This document shows positions 36,388 to 47,674 of a stretch of 64,000 bases of DNA, piece after piece (positions within the stretch are counted from its first letter, which is position 1; each line of letters begins with the position of its first letter). A program made the position numbers and the translations under genes. A model generated the notes under the pieces. The model did no database searches. It saw only the letters and a program-made list of their open reading frames with translations, and was not told the DNA's origin. Source of the stretch: Cladorhizidae sp. MBARI D1340-BT2 (lineage: Eukaryota; Porifera; Demospongiae; Poecilosclerida; Cladorhizidae); assembly GCA_028752905.1 (NCBI GenBank), contig JAQNBH010000010.1:18596422-18660421 (forward strand), in the 5' to 3' direction.

Positions 36388-37607
36388 GTAAGTTTCTCCT
36401 CTTATATGACAACATACAAACGAACCAAAAAGCTAACTTGGTATATCTTTTGGAAGTACTCATGTCACCTCACTCAGCAGGGCCGGAGCAACTTCCGGAG
36501 GCTGGTCAGGTTTTGGTTTGATCACTTTTATTGTACAAGAGGTTGTAGTGTTTGAGTTCCCAAACACTATGTGAATGTTTGTATAGCTAGTTAGCTAGTA
36601 ACACTTATTATCCCAAATAGAATTCAGAAGTGACAAGTGATTACTATAGCCTGCGAAAACATTTATTGTATAGAGTTGGGCTTCCTCTAGTCACTTCAAG
36701 AAATGAATTGATATCTGGAGGTAGGAAACTTGATGGCCATCCCCAGACGATAAAACTTTGTAGTCTACTTCTAGAAAAGAGCTGAGACCTTTTTCTGGAA
36801 AAAGAACACTCTAGGTAATTCCCCAGTTCTTTACAGTAAACTTGGTTGTTATAGCCTGTAACCATGGAACCTGCTCCTGCTGGGAAGAAGGGCTGGATCA
36901 TCAGACCTCACCTCAGCCCAAAAGAAAGCTGTGACTATAGAGACAGTGGAGAACAGATTGCAGACAATGAAAATAAATCCAACACTACTTCTTGGTTGAA
37001 ACTGTCACCATTCCAACATTATCTATCAACTTGAATGCTTCTTGTTTTCCAATGGAGGAAAAAACTGCCATGAGTGTCTGTCTTACAAGATAGCAACCGG
37101 AAGCCTATCTCAATCATGCTTAGGGAGGACGGGAAGCCTTGCACATCAAAGTCATTGAGGGAAAGTTGATAGATAGCTTTTGACTCCTTACATTGCTTGG
37201 CATTAGACATGGTCTCGGTAGGAATGGTGGACTCAATCAGGAATATTTCTGGTTCTCTTTACAAACATGACTCGTGTAATGGAGGTGTCTAGACTGTCTG
37301 CTGTGATAGTTTGATTAGGATATCACATGTGCCGCGGCTAGAAAGATCTGTGAAACAAGTAGCTATCACTCAGCTCCAATGGGTTTTAATCACAATTATA
37401 TCTTCAACTCAGCCCAGCTTCAGAGCCTTTGGACAGTGTCTGGACCAGCTCTCAGGATAAATGAGAGCTGGCATGCTGTTAGTAGGGCTGTACACATAAG
37501 TCAAAGTATAGATATGCTGAAGGATATTGCTAGTTTTTGGTTTTAGTAATATTGAATATAATATTATGACTAGACTTTAACTAACGTGTTATTACACCTA
37601 CTTGCAG
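36388..37607. other. Intron or intergenic of the decayed paralogue, no gene
   Basis: 1.2 kb without recognisable coding content. The last about 60 nt resemble the intron ahead of d-type exons (cacctacttgcag). Confidence 0.55.
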
Positions 37608-38553
37608 TGGGCATGGTGCAGTTTGATGGCAATTCTTACTCAGTCACTGAAGGTGGAGATGCCGTGCTCACTATCACTCTCTCTGGGACTACTTCTAGCC
37701 CAGTGACTGTCGATCTGGCAACTATGGATGGCTGTGCCACAGGTTCAGAATAATTATTATGGTTGCCCTGTTGTTGTTGAAACATTTATTGCTATTTTGT
37801 TATTGTTGGTGACACTCACAGATACTGACTACACATCACTAACTACCACTTTGACCTTTGCTGCTAGGGAGACATATAAAACATTCCCTGTGTGTACCAT
37901 TGGTGATAGAATTAATGAGGACTTTACTGCTCTAAATGGGTGCACTATTGGGATCATCTACTACTGCTACCGTCAACATCACATGATGATCGTAAGCCAC
38001 TTTTCTATCATATTGCAACTAATGGTGTTGATAAATTATTGTCATGTGGCTATAAAAAGTTGCATGCTGTATTTGTGTGCCAAACTTTCCTGACAGCATA
38101 TTATGTATTGTTTTACAGCTCTTACTGTTGGATTTGATCCCATTGCATACACTGTGGGAGAAGGAGAGATGGTTGAACTTACAGCTACATTGAACATTGC
38201 AGCAGACAGAGAGGTCACTGCAGTTTTCACAACAGTGCTGGTTAGTTACTGACATTCGTGACTGTCTTATTTCCTAATGTCAATCTGATTTTACAAGAGC
38301 TTAGATTAGCACCAAAATAAATTTGGTGATAATGAATCCACGTAATAATTTTTTTTGCAGTTTCAGGTTCAGCCAGTGATTATGAGACACTAACTCAAAT
38401 TCTGACTTTTGCTGCTAAAGTAATTGCTTCCTCTGCTACTGTGACAAATGTACGGGAAGGACTGGAATCCTTCATGCAACCTTGTCTGGCCCAACAAATG
38501 TTCAACTCTCAAGTCAAGAACCCAAGCAACAGTGGACATTATGGATGATGATG
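37608..38553 (+). pseudogene. Decayed Calx-beta exons d-a-b-c (paralogue of block A)
   Basis: Exon d 37608-37742 is intact (135 nt, GMVQFDGNSYSVTEGG). Exon a 37822-37991 is 170 nt instead of 192, exon b 38119-38240 is 122 instead of 132, and exon c 38361-38553 is 193 instead of 207. None of these three losses is a multiple of 3, so all three later exons are frameshifted. Splice sites remain recognisable, so the loss followed a functional state. Confidence 0.8.
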
Positions 38554-38858
38554 GTAGTAAACTACATTTAGTTATAATACTGTAATATACCATTCAAACA
38601 CTTCCCATTTTCTCTACTTGATTTCTTAAATTTACTTAAATATTCTTGGGCGGGTGATTCCATATTGTAATATCAGTTAAATTAACATTCCATTCTCTCT
38701 CTAGTTGGTTACTTAAATATTCTTGGGGTGGTGATTATTAATAAGAGTTGCTCCCTACTTATTACCAGATAAGTACGGAGTTTTAATGATTTTAAGAGTA
38801 GAGTTTGTGCTGAATGTGTGACTTGACTTTATTAAGTTTTTATCCCTTCCACTTGCAG

Positions 38859-39805
38859 TGGTCACAGTGCAGTTTGATGGTGATTCTTACTCTGTGACTG
38901 AAGGTGGCGAAGCTATGCTCACTATCACTCTCTCTGGGCCTTCTTCTAGCCAAGTGACTGTCGATCTGGCCACTACGGATGGCACTGCCACAGGTTCAGA
39001 GTAATTAATATGGTTGTCCTGTTGTTGTTGAAACATTTATTACTGTTCTGTTATTATTCACAGATACTGACTACACATCAGTAACTACCACCCTGACCTT
39101 TGCTGCTGGGGTGACATCTATAACATTCCCTGTGGATACCCTTGGTGATAATATTAACGAAGAACTAGAGGACTTTACTGCTGTATTGAGCAGTCCAATG
39201 AATGCAATGTTGGGATCACCTACTACTGCTACCATCACCATCACGGATGATGATGGTAAACCACTTCTCTATTCTGTTCAGCAACTAATAGTGTTGATGG
39301 ATTATTGTCATGTAGCCATAAACAGTTGCATGCTATATTTGTGTGACTAAACTTTCCTAACAGCATATAATTTTTTTTTTTAACAGCTCTTACTGTTGGG
39401 TTTGATCCTATTGTGTACACCGTGGGAGAAGGAGAGATTGTAGACCTTATAGCTACATTGAACACTGCAGCAGACAGAGAGGTCACTGTAGTTTTCACAA
39501 CAGTAGATGAAAGTGCTGGTTAGTTTCTAACATTTCTTGACTGTCTTGCTTCCTTGCATGACTTTTGCACCAAATATACGTAATTATTTTCTTTGCAGTT
39601 TCAGGTTCTGCTGGTGATTATTTGACACTGACTCAAGTTCTGACTTTTGCTGCTGGAGAAACTACTTCCTCTGCTTCTGTGACAACTATTGATGACAATG
39701 TACAGGAAGGACTGGAATCCTTCTCTGCAACCTTGTCTGGCCCGACCAATGGTCTAACTCTCCGGTTAACAACCACAGCTACAGTGGACATTTTGGATAA
39801 TGATG
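38859..39805 (+). CDS. Intact Calx-beta exon block d-a-b-c within the decayed paralogue
   Basis: Exons 38859-38993 (135), 39064-39255 (192), 39387-39518 (132) and 39599-39805 (207), all phase 1 with GT..AG introns. Sequence and introns are nearly the same as exons 985-1932 of gene 1 (for example the exon at 39064 against 1190), much closer than the flanking decayed exons are. It codes two full Calx-beta domains. Whether it is expressed is doubtful, because exons on both sides are broken; alternatively it arrived by recent duplication or gene conversion from gene 1. Confidence 0.7.
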
Positions 39806-40006
39806 GTAGTCAACTATATTTAGTTACAATACTGTAACATCATTCAAAGACAACCCATTCTCTAACTTGGTTACTTAGCATTACTGAAATAGTCGCTCCC
39901 TATGTATTACTTAAGACATAACTTTAGAGATTTTATTTTTTAAGAGTAGAGTTTGTGCTGAATGTGTGACTTGACTTTATTATGTTTTTATCCCTTCCAC
40001 TTGCAG

Positions 40007-40977
40007 TGGTCATGGTGCAGTTTGATGGTGATTCTTACTCTGTGACTGAAAGTGGCAAAGCTACATTCACTATAACTCTCTCTGGGACTATTTCTAGCCC
40101 AGTAACTGTCGATCTGGTCACTATGGATATCACTGCCACAAGTTCAGAGTAATTAATATGGTTGCCCTGTTGTTGTTGAAACATTTATTACTGTTCTGTT
40201 ATTATTCACAGACACTGACTATACACCACCTTGACCTTTCCTGCTGGGGAGACATCTATAACATTCCCTGTGGATACCCTTGATGATAATATTAACGAAG
40301 AACTAGAGGACTTCACTGCTGTATTGAGCAGTCCAATGTTGGGATCACCTACTATTGCAATCATCACCATCACAGATGATGATGGTAAACCACTTCTCTA
40401 TTCTGTTCAGCAACTAATAGTGTTGATGGATTATTGTCATGTAGCTATAAACAGTTGCATGCTGTATTTGTGTGACTAAACTTTCCTAACAGCGTATTAT
40501 GTATTTGTTTTACAGCTCTTACTGTTGGGTTTGCTCCCATTGCATACACTGGGGGAGAAGGACAGATGGTAGACCTTACAGCTACAATCTGCTCAGTCTC
40601 AATAACTGTTCCAGCTGGACCAGCTGGAACACATTGTTTCGATATTGCAATCTTGGATGCACGAAAGGGTGATGAGAGCTTAATTCTGAGCTTCACTGAC
40701 TTAACATCTGGAGTAACACCAGGCCCTGTGCCACAGACCATCGTCACTATCAGGGATGATGATGGTAAGTTACATTCTAAGATGTTAATATTTTATATAT
40801 CTGTCTATGTGGTGTTATCATCATCTATCGAATGCTACAGTTATTATAGTGAACTTTGTGACTAAGGATGTAGAGGTAAATGAAAATGTTGGCATAGTGG
40901 AGGTATGTGTAATGAGAAGTGCTCTCACTGAAGAATCATTAACATCGCTATTCGAAACACTACTGGCTCTGCAGAGA
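40007..40977 (+). pseudogene. Decayed Calx-beta exons with a chimeric b/h exon
   Basis: Exon d 40007-40141 is open, but its donor changed from acag|gt to acaa|gt. Exon a 40212-40384 lost 10 nt and hits a TGA after DTDYTPP. Exon 40516-40764 (249 nt, open) starts as a b exon (ALTVGFAPIAYTGGEGQMVDL) and switches within ATICSVSITVPAG to an h exon of block B (THCFDIAILD...VTIRDDDG). Exon i 40841-40977 lost 1 nt relative to 9100-9237, which shifts the frame before the donor. Confidence 0.8.
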
Positions 40978-42824
40978 GTGAGAGAGTTTTATGCTGATAC
41001 TGGCAATACATGAGGTAGAGTACACGTCATAATTAAAATACCAATCCCTATTTTTGGTATAGTTGCTGTATTAAAAAGCAAATGAGAGTGAGAGTCCAGA
41101 TATTATAGGGTTGAGTTGTTAGTTCCCACCCCTCCCCGTTTGCTATAGATCATGCTTGACTGTAGTCAGCACATAACTGAGAGTTGAATTGAGATCCTGG
41201 CAATTAGCAAGAATAGCCCTTAACATCAGGACATTTGAGGGTCAGTTGGAGCAGCAGTAGAAGTTAGGACAGCTTCCTGAATGGTTGACTGCAGCAGCTC
41301 TCAATGCACAGCTGATTGAAGACTAAATCATCGCCACTGTTGCCTACCACTTGACTTGACGAGTTCTTGATAGAGCCAAAGCTAAACAAAGACTCGATCA
41401 TTGCCACTGCTGACCCACCACTTGACTTAACAAACAAATTCTTGTCACTGCTAACAGATCACTCAACTTGAGTAGCCTTGGACATAGCCCAGCCATTCCA
41501 CTTCAACATCGCTAGACTGGAGACTGAATTAGCTCTTGACATTGACACAGCTGAGATGCCACTCGACTGCTATGGCTTTCGACATCGACACAACTGACAG
41601 ATCACTCGACTGGAAGTCATAAAGTTTAGGCCTTCAACTATTCTTGTTATTATTCTATCTGTTTAAAATGACAAGCCAATAGAATGGAAGTGAATATATA
41701 AATTGATTCCTTCTGCAGTAGCTATAAACTGTATTTTCAGCTTATTAATTGATAGCATAATATCTATCATACTTGTAGTAACAAATGCAAGGCATTGAGT
41801 GACGAGGGAACATGCAATGGAGAAAAAGAGAAGAAACAAATTACATTGCTCTATCTGTTGTCCTAACCCTAGCATAGCTAAAGGCCTATTAGAGTATAAT
41901 GATCTGTACATTATTTGAAAGCTTAGATTGTGATAAGGGGAATAGCAAAGATATATTTCAGAGCTGGATTTAGATACTATTTCACGGCTGAATTTAGACA
42001 CTAACTATTTCATGGCTGGATTTAGATAGGAGCTATTTCACGGCTGGATTTAGATGCTGTATTAACTATTTTACAGCTTGATGTAGGAGAGAATTTAAAA
42101 AAATCTGGTCACTAAATAATCATATCAATTCACAGAATCATCAAACTCCACAGCAACCATATCCTATGTTCTTGTACTGTGTTAGATGCTGTAACTTTGT
42201 TTGTCATGGAAACTAACCACAACATTGTGACTGATCAAAACAGTAACAATAGAAATTACATGTAATAAGGCTATATACCATGATAATTAGGATCTTGTTT
42301 TTCACTTTCAACCTAGGAGGAACAATGGGAGTATGCCAGAGATTGCCATTGCATATATACCTGATTCCAATAACCATATTTGCTTTACTAGCCAATTACC
42401 CACAAAGAATTTATACATGTATTATAAAGCCTAGAAAAGTACCCAGAGTTGCTGGCATAGTCTATACTCTACTAACATTTTTTCCCAGCTAGCTAAGACT
42501 AATAGCCGAGACTAAACTTACTCTCAGAGCTTTCTTCATGGCTGTTATCCTCCTTACCATTCATAAAATCAGAGAGAATGGCAATCTTTACTTTCCTAGA
42601 AGGTGCCTAAGTCTGGTGTTACAACTCTGCCCATTGACAGGACTCTGTTGTGATCAATGGTGTTGTCCCCAAGGTTTGAAGAGATGCCTTCTTGTTCCTC
42701 ATTACTTTTTTCTCACACAGATAGACTAAAGTTATCATCCAACACTCGAAAAATAACTTCGTCCAAATTTAGTTTGAAACATACAGTGAACGAGTTTGTC
42801 CAGAGTGAATGAATGGTCTGGATT
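40978..42824. other. Paralogous copy of the giant intron, without the minisatellite
   Basis: Matches the 9238-10357 intron segment in order: gagttttatgctgata, cataaagtttaggcct (41618), acaagccaa.gg.a, ttctgcagtag (41713), gcaaggcattgagtg (41787), tatgccagagatt.ccattgcata (42333) and agagttgctggcata (42440), up to tcatccaac (42738). The minisatellite begins just past the equivalent of that last point in gene 1. A locally repeated atttcacggctggatttagat occurs near 41960-42065. Confidence 0.75.
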
Positions 42825-43240
42825 CTTCTCTAACCCACCCTCCCTCAACTACATGTACTTGATAATGAGTGGAATTGCTTGCTTGAGTAACATCGCTCAG
42901 CTACTTGGTAATGATAAAAGAGAGAATCCTTACCTGACTAACCCACTCTCCCTCAACTACCTGGTAAAAGGTGGAGGAAGGGAGTCCAGTCCTTATTTAA
43001 TTAAACCATTGAGAGTATTTACTTTACTAAAGCACCCCCCTAAACTACTTGTTAAGGGGTAAGAGAGACTCCTTGCATTACTAAACCACCCTCCATCAGC
43101 TACTTGGTAAGGGTTTGAGAAGAGATCCTTCCCTCAGCCATTTAGTAAGTGCTGATAGGAGAGAGTCCTTGTTTGACTAACCCACCCTCCCACAGCTAAT
43201 TGGTAAGGGGTTGCACGAGAGAGCCCTTAGTCACCAGAAT
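42825..43240 (+). repeat. Diverged tandem repeat
   Basis: The phrase aacccaccctccctcaactac recurs imperfectly at about 42832, 42940, 43026, 43083 and 43179, each followed by tggtaa-type and agagaga..cctt sequence. Period and copy number are irregular. Confidence 0.65.
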
Positions 43241-43477
43241 CCTATATACCAATCTATTTTTTGCACAGTGCATAGAGGAAGCTTCATTTATATATGCATC
43301 GTTTGTTATAAAGCTAAACTATCAATTTTTATTATGGATTTTCAATGTGGGTGGCTCTTATATGAATCGTATGGCCATGTAATAGTTAAATATTCCTTAC
43401 AGATTCCGAATTTATGCAAATCTGAGGCAAAGCCTACTCAGATATTCTCCAGATTCACTGATACAATTATTTCAAGT

Positions 43478-43531
43478 TTAACTTCAGTGATGGATGAGAA
43501 CCGGTTTTCAAAATGTGGTATGGTCGTAGGC
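43478..43531 (-). pseudogene. 5S rRNA 5'-half relic (left end of array)
   Basis: The + strand shows aacttcagtgatggatgaga..ccggttttcaaaatgtggtatggtcgtaggc, an altered form of the 5S gene 5' half. The 3' half is missing. Confidence 0.75.
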
Positions 43532-44150
43532 ATCCACACTCCACATTCCATCACTTATAAAATGCATTTTCTCTTCAAACTATGTTTTCTCACTGCTGCG
43601 TTAAAATTCTTCTAGAAGAGACAGATGGAAGGCTTGTTCCGATTCAACAGTGGTTACTATATAATGTTTTGGGCACTCCATTTTTTTCATCTTCTTCTCG
43701 CCAAGTTCTTATGTCATTCACAAAGTCCTAGTATCAATTGACAGTCAGCCAATTTCTCCTGAACCACAGATCAGCTTTCGTTTGGACTACTACTACCTGG
43801 AAGTGCACTTGGCAGAGACCTGTCGGCGGTCAAAACTGAAGGTCTTTACCTCTTCTAGACCTGACATATATCTGTTGCATTGGAATCAAAAACTAGCAAA
43901 AAGTCCATGAAATATGATTCAAAGATTATACCCAATATTCACACAAACGATACTATCACTGATCAAAACCAGTCCTCGTTGTTTTTAGAGACACAATCTT
44001 CAGGCGCCCCCTGCATACATGATGCTTATAATTATGCTGAACCCAATTTTCCCTAGAACTCCATCACATGACACATCAGCTTGGTATTAATCGAAGCAGA
44101 GAGTACATTCAATGCTTGTACTTGGAATATTCATAGCATCATAAGATTGG

Positions 44151-44466
44151 TGTTAAGGTTACACAACTAGTGCCCCAACAACACAATGCCCAATGGCAAA
44201 CAACACACCAAATGTAGCTAAGAGTAGGATTTTACAAGATTTAATTCTCCAAATAATACTATCTCTTACAAGCATTACAGTCTCTAAAATAATGCCTCAT
44301 CTGGCCTTATAAGGTCAGAATACAACACTGTATACCAGTCAATAAATAGCTAGTTTAATTAGCAGTCACAATTCGCGCTCCTTTGTTCTTGGTCTCCTGA
44401 CCTGCTGCAGGCTGTGGTGAACTGTTCCTCTTTAGGCTGCTTGTTTGTGGTGGGCTAGTCCTAACA
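44151..44466 (-). repeat. 3' LTR of the gypsy-like element
   Basis: 316 bp; shares with 47675-47981 the start tgttaaggttacacaactag and the end region tttaggctgcttgtttgtgg. It carries an extra tag-aataaatag stretch relative to the other LTR. Confidence 0.92.
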
Positions 44467-44481
44467 CCTCCCCCTTCCTCC
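44467..44481 (-). promoter_or_regulatory. Polypurine tract
   Basis: Minus strand ggaggaagggggagg directly next to the 3' LTR start TGTTAGG. Confidence 0.85.
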
Positions 44482-44705
44482 GAAGGTAGAACGTCCGCTG
44501 GGTGGTCGTCTGGTTGAAGACTCCATACCTGCCTCAATAGGCCATTGGCATTGCTGTTGAGTGTTCCAGGGCGATGAACAATCTCAAATAAGAATTGGCT
44601 GAGGATATCCCACCAGCGAGCCAGTCTGGAGCTGTTGGGGTTCTTGTTTGCCAGAAGGACAAGGCCTTGTGGTCCGTCATGATGGTCAACTGTCCCAAGA
44701 TTGTG
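44482..44705 (-). pseudogene. RNase H C-terminal fragment after integrase
   Basis: Minus strand LTIMTDHKAL (one frame, around 44660-44700) runs into NKNPNSSRLARWW and FEIVHRPGTLNSNANGLLRQ (frame of 44852-44355). These are the end of gypsy-type RNase H (T-D-H-K-x-L ... N.SRLARW ... YRPG..N.NAD.LSR). It lies downstream of integrase, not upstream as in ordinary gypsy elements, and the reading frame then runs over the polypurine tract into the LTR. The final catalytic-region Asp is Asn here (NANGLL). Confidence 0.75.
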
Positions 44706-45735
44706 TATGGTATCTTTCAGCTTCTTTTGCTTGGAGCTGCTGATATCCGGCATGAAGACCAAGACCTGGTCTCCAGGTAGAAATTTTTGTTCCACTGTGG
44801 TCTTGTCGTGATACTCCTTGACCTTCTGTTGAGTTATCTCCTGTCTTTGCATCGCCAGCTCTCACATCCTTTCCAAGTCTTGCTGCAACTGGAGCAGCCA
44901 GTCTGCTGCAAAGTGTGTTGTCGTTGAAGAAGGCATCCATTCTTGCCTGCCGAAGGTCAGCTGGAAGGGTGAGAAACCAGTAGTTGCGCCTGGAGCCTCT
45001 CATCTGGAGGAGTGTGTGGTGGAAGCGTTCCACCGCACCATTCGATAGAGGTCTATAGGCTGCCGTTCTGCTGTGGGTGATGCCGAGGAACTTGTAAGCT
45101 TCGCTCATGGTAGCCGAGAGGAAATTAGATCCTCGATCCGAAAGAATTTCCTGAGGCACCGACAGCCTAGTCATGATCTCAACTAGTGCTTTGGCTATTA
45201 CATCAGCAGTGGTTGTTCTGAGAGGGGTGGCTTCTGGGTACCTCGATCCCAGGTCGATGTATGTCAGGATAAAACGTTTTTTCCATTTCGACACTGGGAG
45301 CAGTCCAACTACTTCTATCGCCACCTTCTGAAAGGGCTGGGGGATGAGCGGGGAGGTGATCACCAATGGAGCGTGTTTGTGGTCCCTTCTCGCTGTCTTA
45401 TGACATCGTTCACAACTTCTGCAAAATTCGGTCATGTCTATCGCAATGCGTGGCCAGAAAAGGTGTTTGAGCAATTTAAACTTTGTCCTCTTTGGTCCAG
45501 TGTGGCCATCCATGGGTGTTGAATGTGGCAAGTGTAAGGCAGTTTTCCTCTGGTTGTGAGGCAACACGATCTGTAGGAGAGGTTCACCCATCTGGTTAGT
45601 CGATTTACGGTGCAACACTCCTTGCTCCCAAGCAAATTCAGAGACTTCATCTTTGGCCTCTTCAATGACTTTAGCAAGAGTTGTGTCTGCTCTTTGGGCA
45701 GTGGCTAGTCCGTAGCTTTCTTTAGCTGGACTTCT
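44706..45735 (-). pseudogene. Integrase (one frameshift)
   Basis: Zinc-binding H-H-C-C: PHSTPMDGH, then CRSCERC. Catalytic core: FILTYIDLGSRYPEA (Asp), EILSDRGSNF (Asp), RPLSNGAVERFHH (Glu), so all three acidic residues are present. The frame from the PAKESYGLAT linker through AARLGKDV is open; a 2-nt loss near 44865 then moves the C-terminal part (KEYHDKTT...FLPGDQVLVFMPD) to another frame. Likely inactive because of that shift. Confidence 0.85.
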
Positions 45736-46332
45736 TGACTCACTGGAGTATCATCTTCTTCATCAGTTTCTTGCACTGAGAGGTTAGATTGGGGATAATC
45801 AAAATGTGGTTCGATGAGTTCGTCTAGGAGCTTAAGCTGCTCATGCTCCATCAGTGATTCAACAGGGGGTCGACCGCCGCTTGTCGTCTTGTCTGTACTG
45901 CTAATATCTCTCCTGTTCCCTCTCTCCTGGTCGCTTGCAGGATATCAAGATATTAGGGACATTGAGGCCCAGCAGCACATCATAGTGTAGATCCGCAGAC
46001 TCTGCCGCCATTGAGATGTTGTATCTCTGTCCGTCGATTTTACAGCACACCTCACGAACTGGGACTTGCATCGGGCTGCTCCGGAAACCTTTCAACAAGA
46101 TTGTGGATGTTGGTTCGGCCAGTGGTGCTCCAGACGACTGAAGTTGGTTAACAAGGTCTGTGCCGATGAGGGTATGATCTGCCATAGTGTCGACCATATA
46201 TTTCACCGGAAGGTTAGCAATCTCGCCATAGATAGAGGGGCGACTCATCCTTTAATCTGGCTGCTTCTCTGAGGCAAGGGTAAATACCTGCTTGTTGGGA
46301 CAGTTGGCTCCAATGTGGCCCCACTGCTTGCA
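45736..46332 (-). pseudogene. Zinc knuckle plus aspartic protease-like segment
   Basis: Minus strand CFECKQWGHIGANC (C-x2-C-x4-H-x4-C) at 46330-46288 is the nucleocapsid knuckle. It is one frame off from gag. The same frame then meets TAA and continues from ATG at 46248 into VKYMVDTMADHTLI, an aspartic-protease-like site in which the usual D-S/T-G-A reads D-T-M-A. The frame stops at 45901. An acidic linker (DEEDD) follows with no reverse transcriptase. Confidence 0.75.
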
Positions 46333-46333
46333 C

Positions 46334-47413
46334 TCAAAGCACAGCACTCAGCATCGAAATATCTTGAGAGCTTGTGAGGTCAATTCGAGAGCCTGCCTTG
46401 CTGAGCTGGGGCATCTCCTGCATCTGTTGCTGTGGAGGCTGCTGTGTTTTTTTAGGGTGCTGTGCCTGGTGCACAGATTGCTGAGGACTTGTCCTCTGTT
46501 GTTGCTGACATCCATCTGGCTGCTCCTGGTTATGGGAGTCTTGATGGGGATGGGCTATGCTGGTCTGTCCGAAACGTCGACCCTGTCCCCATTGCTGTCT
46601 TCGGTTGTGAGGAGCTGAGCGGTCCTGTCTCCATGCGTAGCCTCGTCCCCAACCGGATTCTGTCACATACTCATCTGCGTACTCTGCCATTTCTATTATG
46701 GTTTTTAGCTTGAGAGACCTTACATGGGCTGACACCTTAGGATTCAGGCGCCTGTACAGGATTTCCATTGTTACTAGTTGGCGCATCTGCTGGACGGTAG
46801 AGCAGCTTCTTGTACATGATGAGCTGGCATCCAGTGCACGTAGTCTAGCTTGCAGGACCGGTTCATTGGCATCAATGGTGGGGTCTAGCCAATGGTCGAA
46901 TCTCGTCGAAGTCGAAACCCCCATGTGAACGAGTAGCAATTGTTTAAGAGTCGCACAGTCGGCTGCTTGCTCTGGCGGTATCATCATCGCCGCACTAATC
47001 AGATCACCACGAAGCAACACCTTTAACTCTGTTGTCCAACGGTTCACAGGCACCTCATGTGCCGTCATATGATACTCAAATCTTGAGAGGTCTACCTCTC
47101 CTTGGGGTCCAGAATGAATGGGGGGCAACTGCTGCACCTTCGGGGCTAACTGCACTGTAACTGGTCTTCCTAGTGCTTCCAACATAAGCTTGGCATTCTG
47201 CACCTGCATGTCCCTCAGCTGCTGAATAAGTGCTGCCACCGTCGGGTCAATTGCAACTGCTGCTACTGTAGGTGTCGGTCCATACATTTCTTGACGTGCT
47301 GTTAGTACAGATGAGTCCCAGACCGCGTCTGTTTTAGTCGAGTCCTCATCCAACGGTGGATAAGTCCCTGGTTTGTCCAGAAGTGAAAACATCATCGCAA
47401 ACTGGGAGTTCAT
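46334..47413 (-). CDS. gag polyprotein (capsid part), 359 aa
   Basis: Open from ATG at 47413 to TGA at 46334. Residues about 115-270 have the capsid-like alpha-helical layout with LSRFEYHM, NRWTTELKVLLRG, LVTMEILYRRLNP and EMAEYADEYV. The C-terminal about 90 residues are Q/H/P-rich and basic. The stop falls inside the zinc-knuckle codons of the overlapping frame (S-A-V-L-stop against V-L-C-F-E-C), so a single-nucleotide shift separates gag from its knuckle. That could be a mutation or a programmed frameshift site; mutation is simpler, given the other lesions. Confidence 0.8.
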   Translation of the reverse strand: MNSQFAMMFSLLDKPGTYPPLDEDSTKTDAVWDSSVLTARQEMYGPTPTVAAVAIDPTVAALIQQLRDMQVQNAKLMLEALGRPVTVQLAPKVQQLPPIHSGPQGEVDLSRFEYHMTAHEVPVNRWTTELKVLLRGDLISAAMMIPPEQAADCATLKQLLLVHMGVSTSTRFDHWLDPTIDANEPVLQARLRALDASSSCTRSCSTVQQMRQLVTMEILYRRLNPKVSAHVRSLKLKTIIEMAEYADEYVTESGWGRGYAWRQDRSAPHNRRQQWGQGRRFGQTSIAHPHQDSHNQEQPDGCQQQQRTSPQQSVHQAQHPKKTQQPPQQQMQEMPQLSKAGSRIDLTSSQDISMLSAVL

Positions 47414-47654
47414 CTCAGCCAGTCTTTTGCTCCTTCTTTCTTGGCTTTCTATTGCTGTTCTAACTCTTCATCCGACATTGTGTATATACTTCAATCAAGT
47501 GCAAGGTAAGGAATTGTATTCCACTCACTGTTATAATTGTCTCTTGATGCTGGTTGCTTTAGCTGTTGTCTTGGACTGTCACAGATCGCTATGGACTTTT
47601 CCTTGTCTTGTCGAGGAGTTCGTAGCTGCTGTTCACTTCAATGGTTCTGGATTC

Positions 47655-47672
47655 GAGGTTCTACTGCCACCA
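47655..47672 (-). promoter_or_regulatory. Primer-binding site
   Basis: Minus strand TGGTGGCAGTAGAACCTC begins 2 nt inside the 5' LTR end. TGG is the expected complement of a tRNA CCA tail. The matching tRNA was not identified. Confidence 0.7.
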
Positions 47673-47674
47673 GA

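Noticed and set aside
41663..43615. Scattered frames of 60-134 codons around 41.7-43.6 kb
   Set aside because: No domain, no splice-compatible neighbours; the region is homologous to an intron and then tandem repeat and 5S relic.
46292..46928. Plus-strand frames of 76-122 codons across the LTR element
   Set aside because: They lie opposite the gag frame and show no domain; the minus-strand reading has the capsid, knuckle and LTR context.
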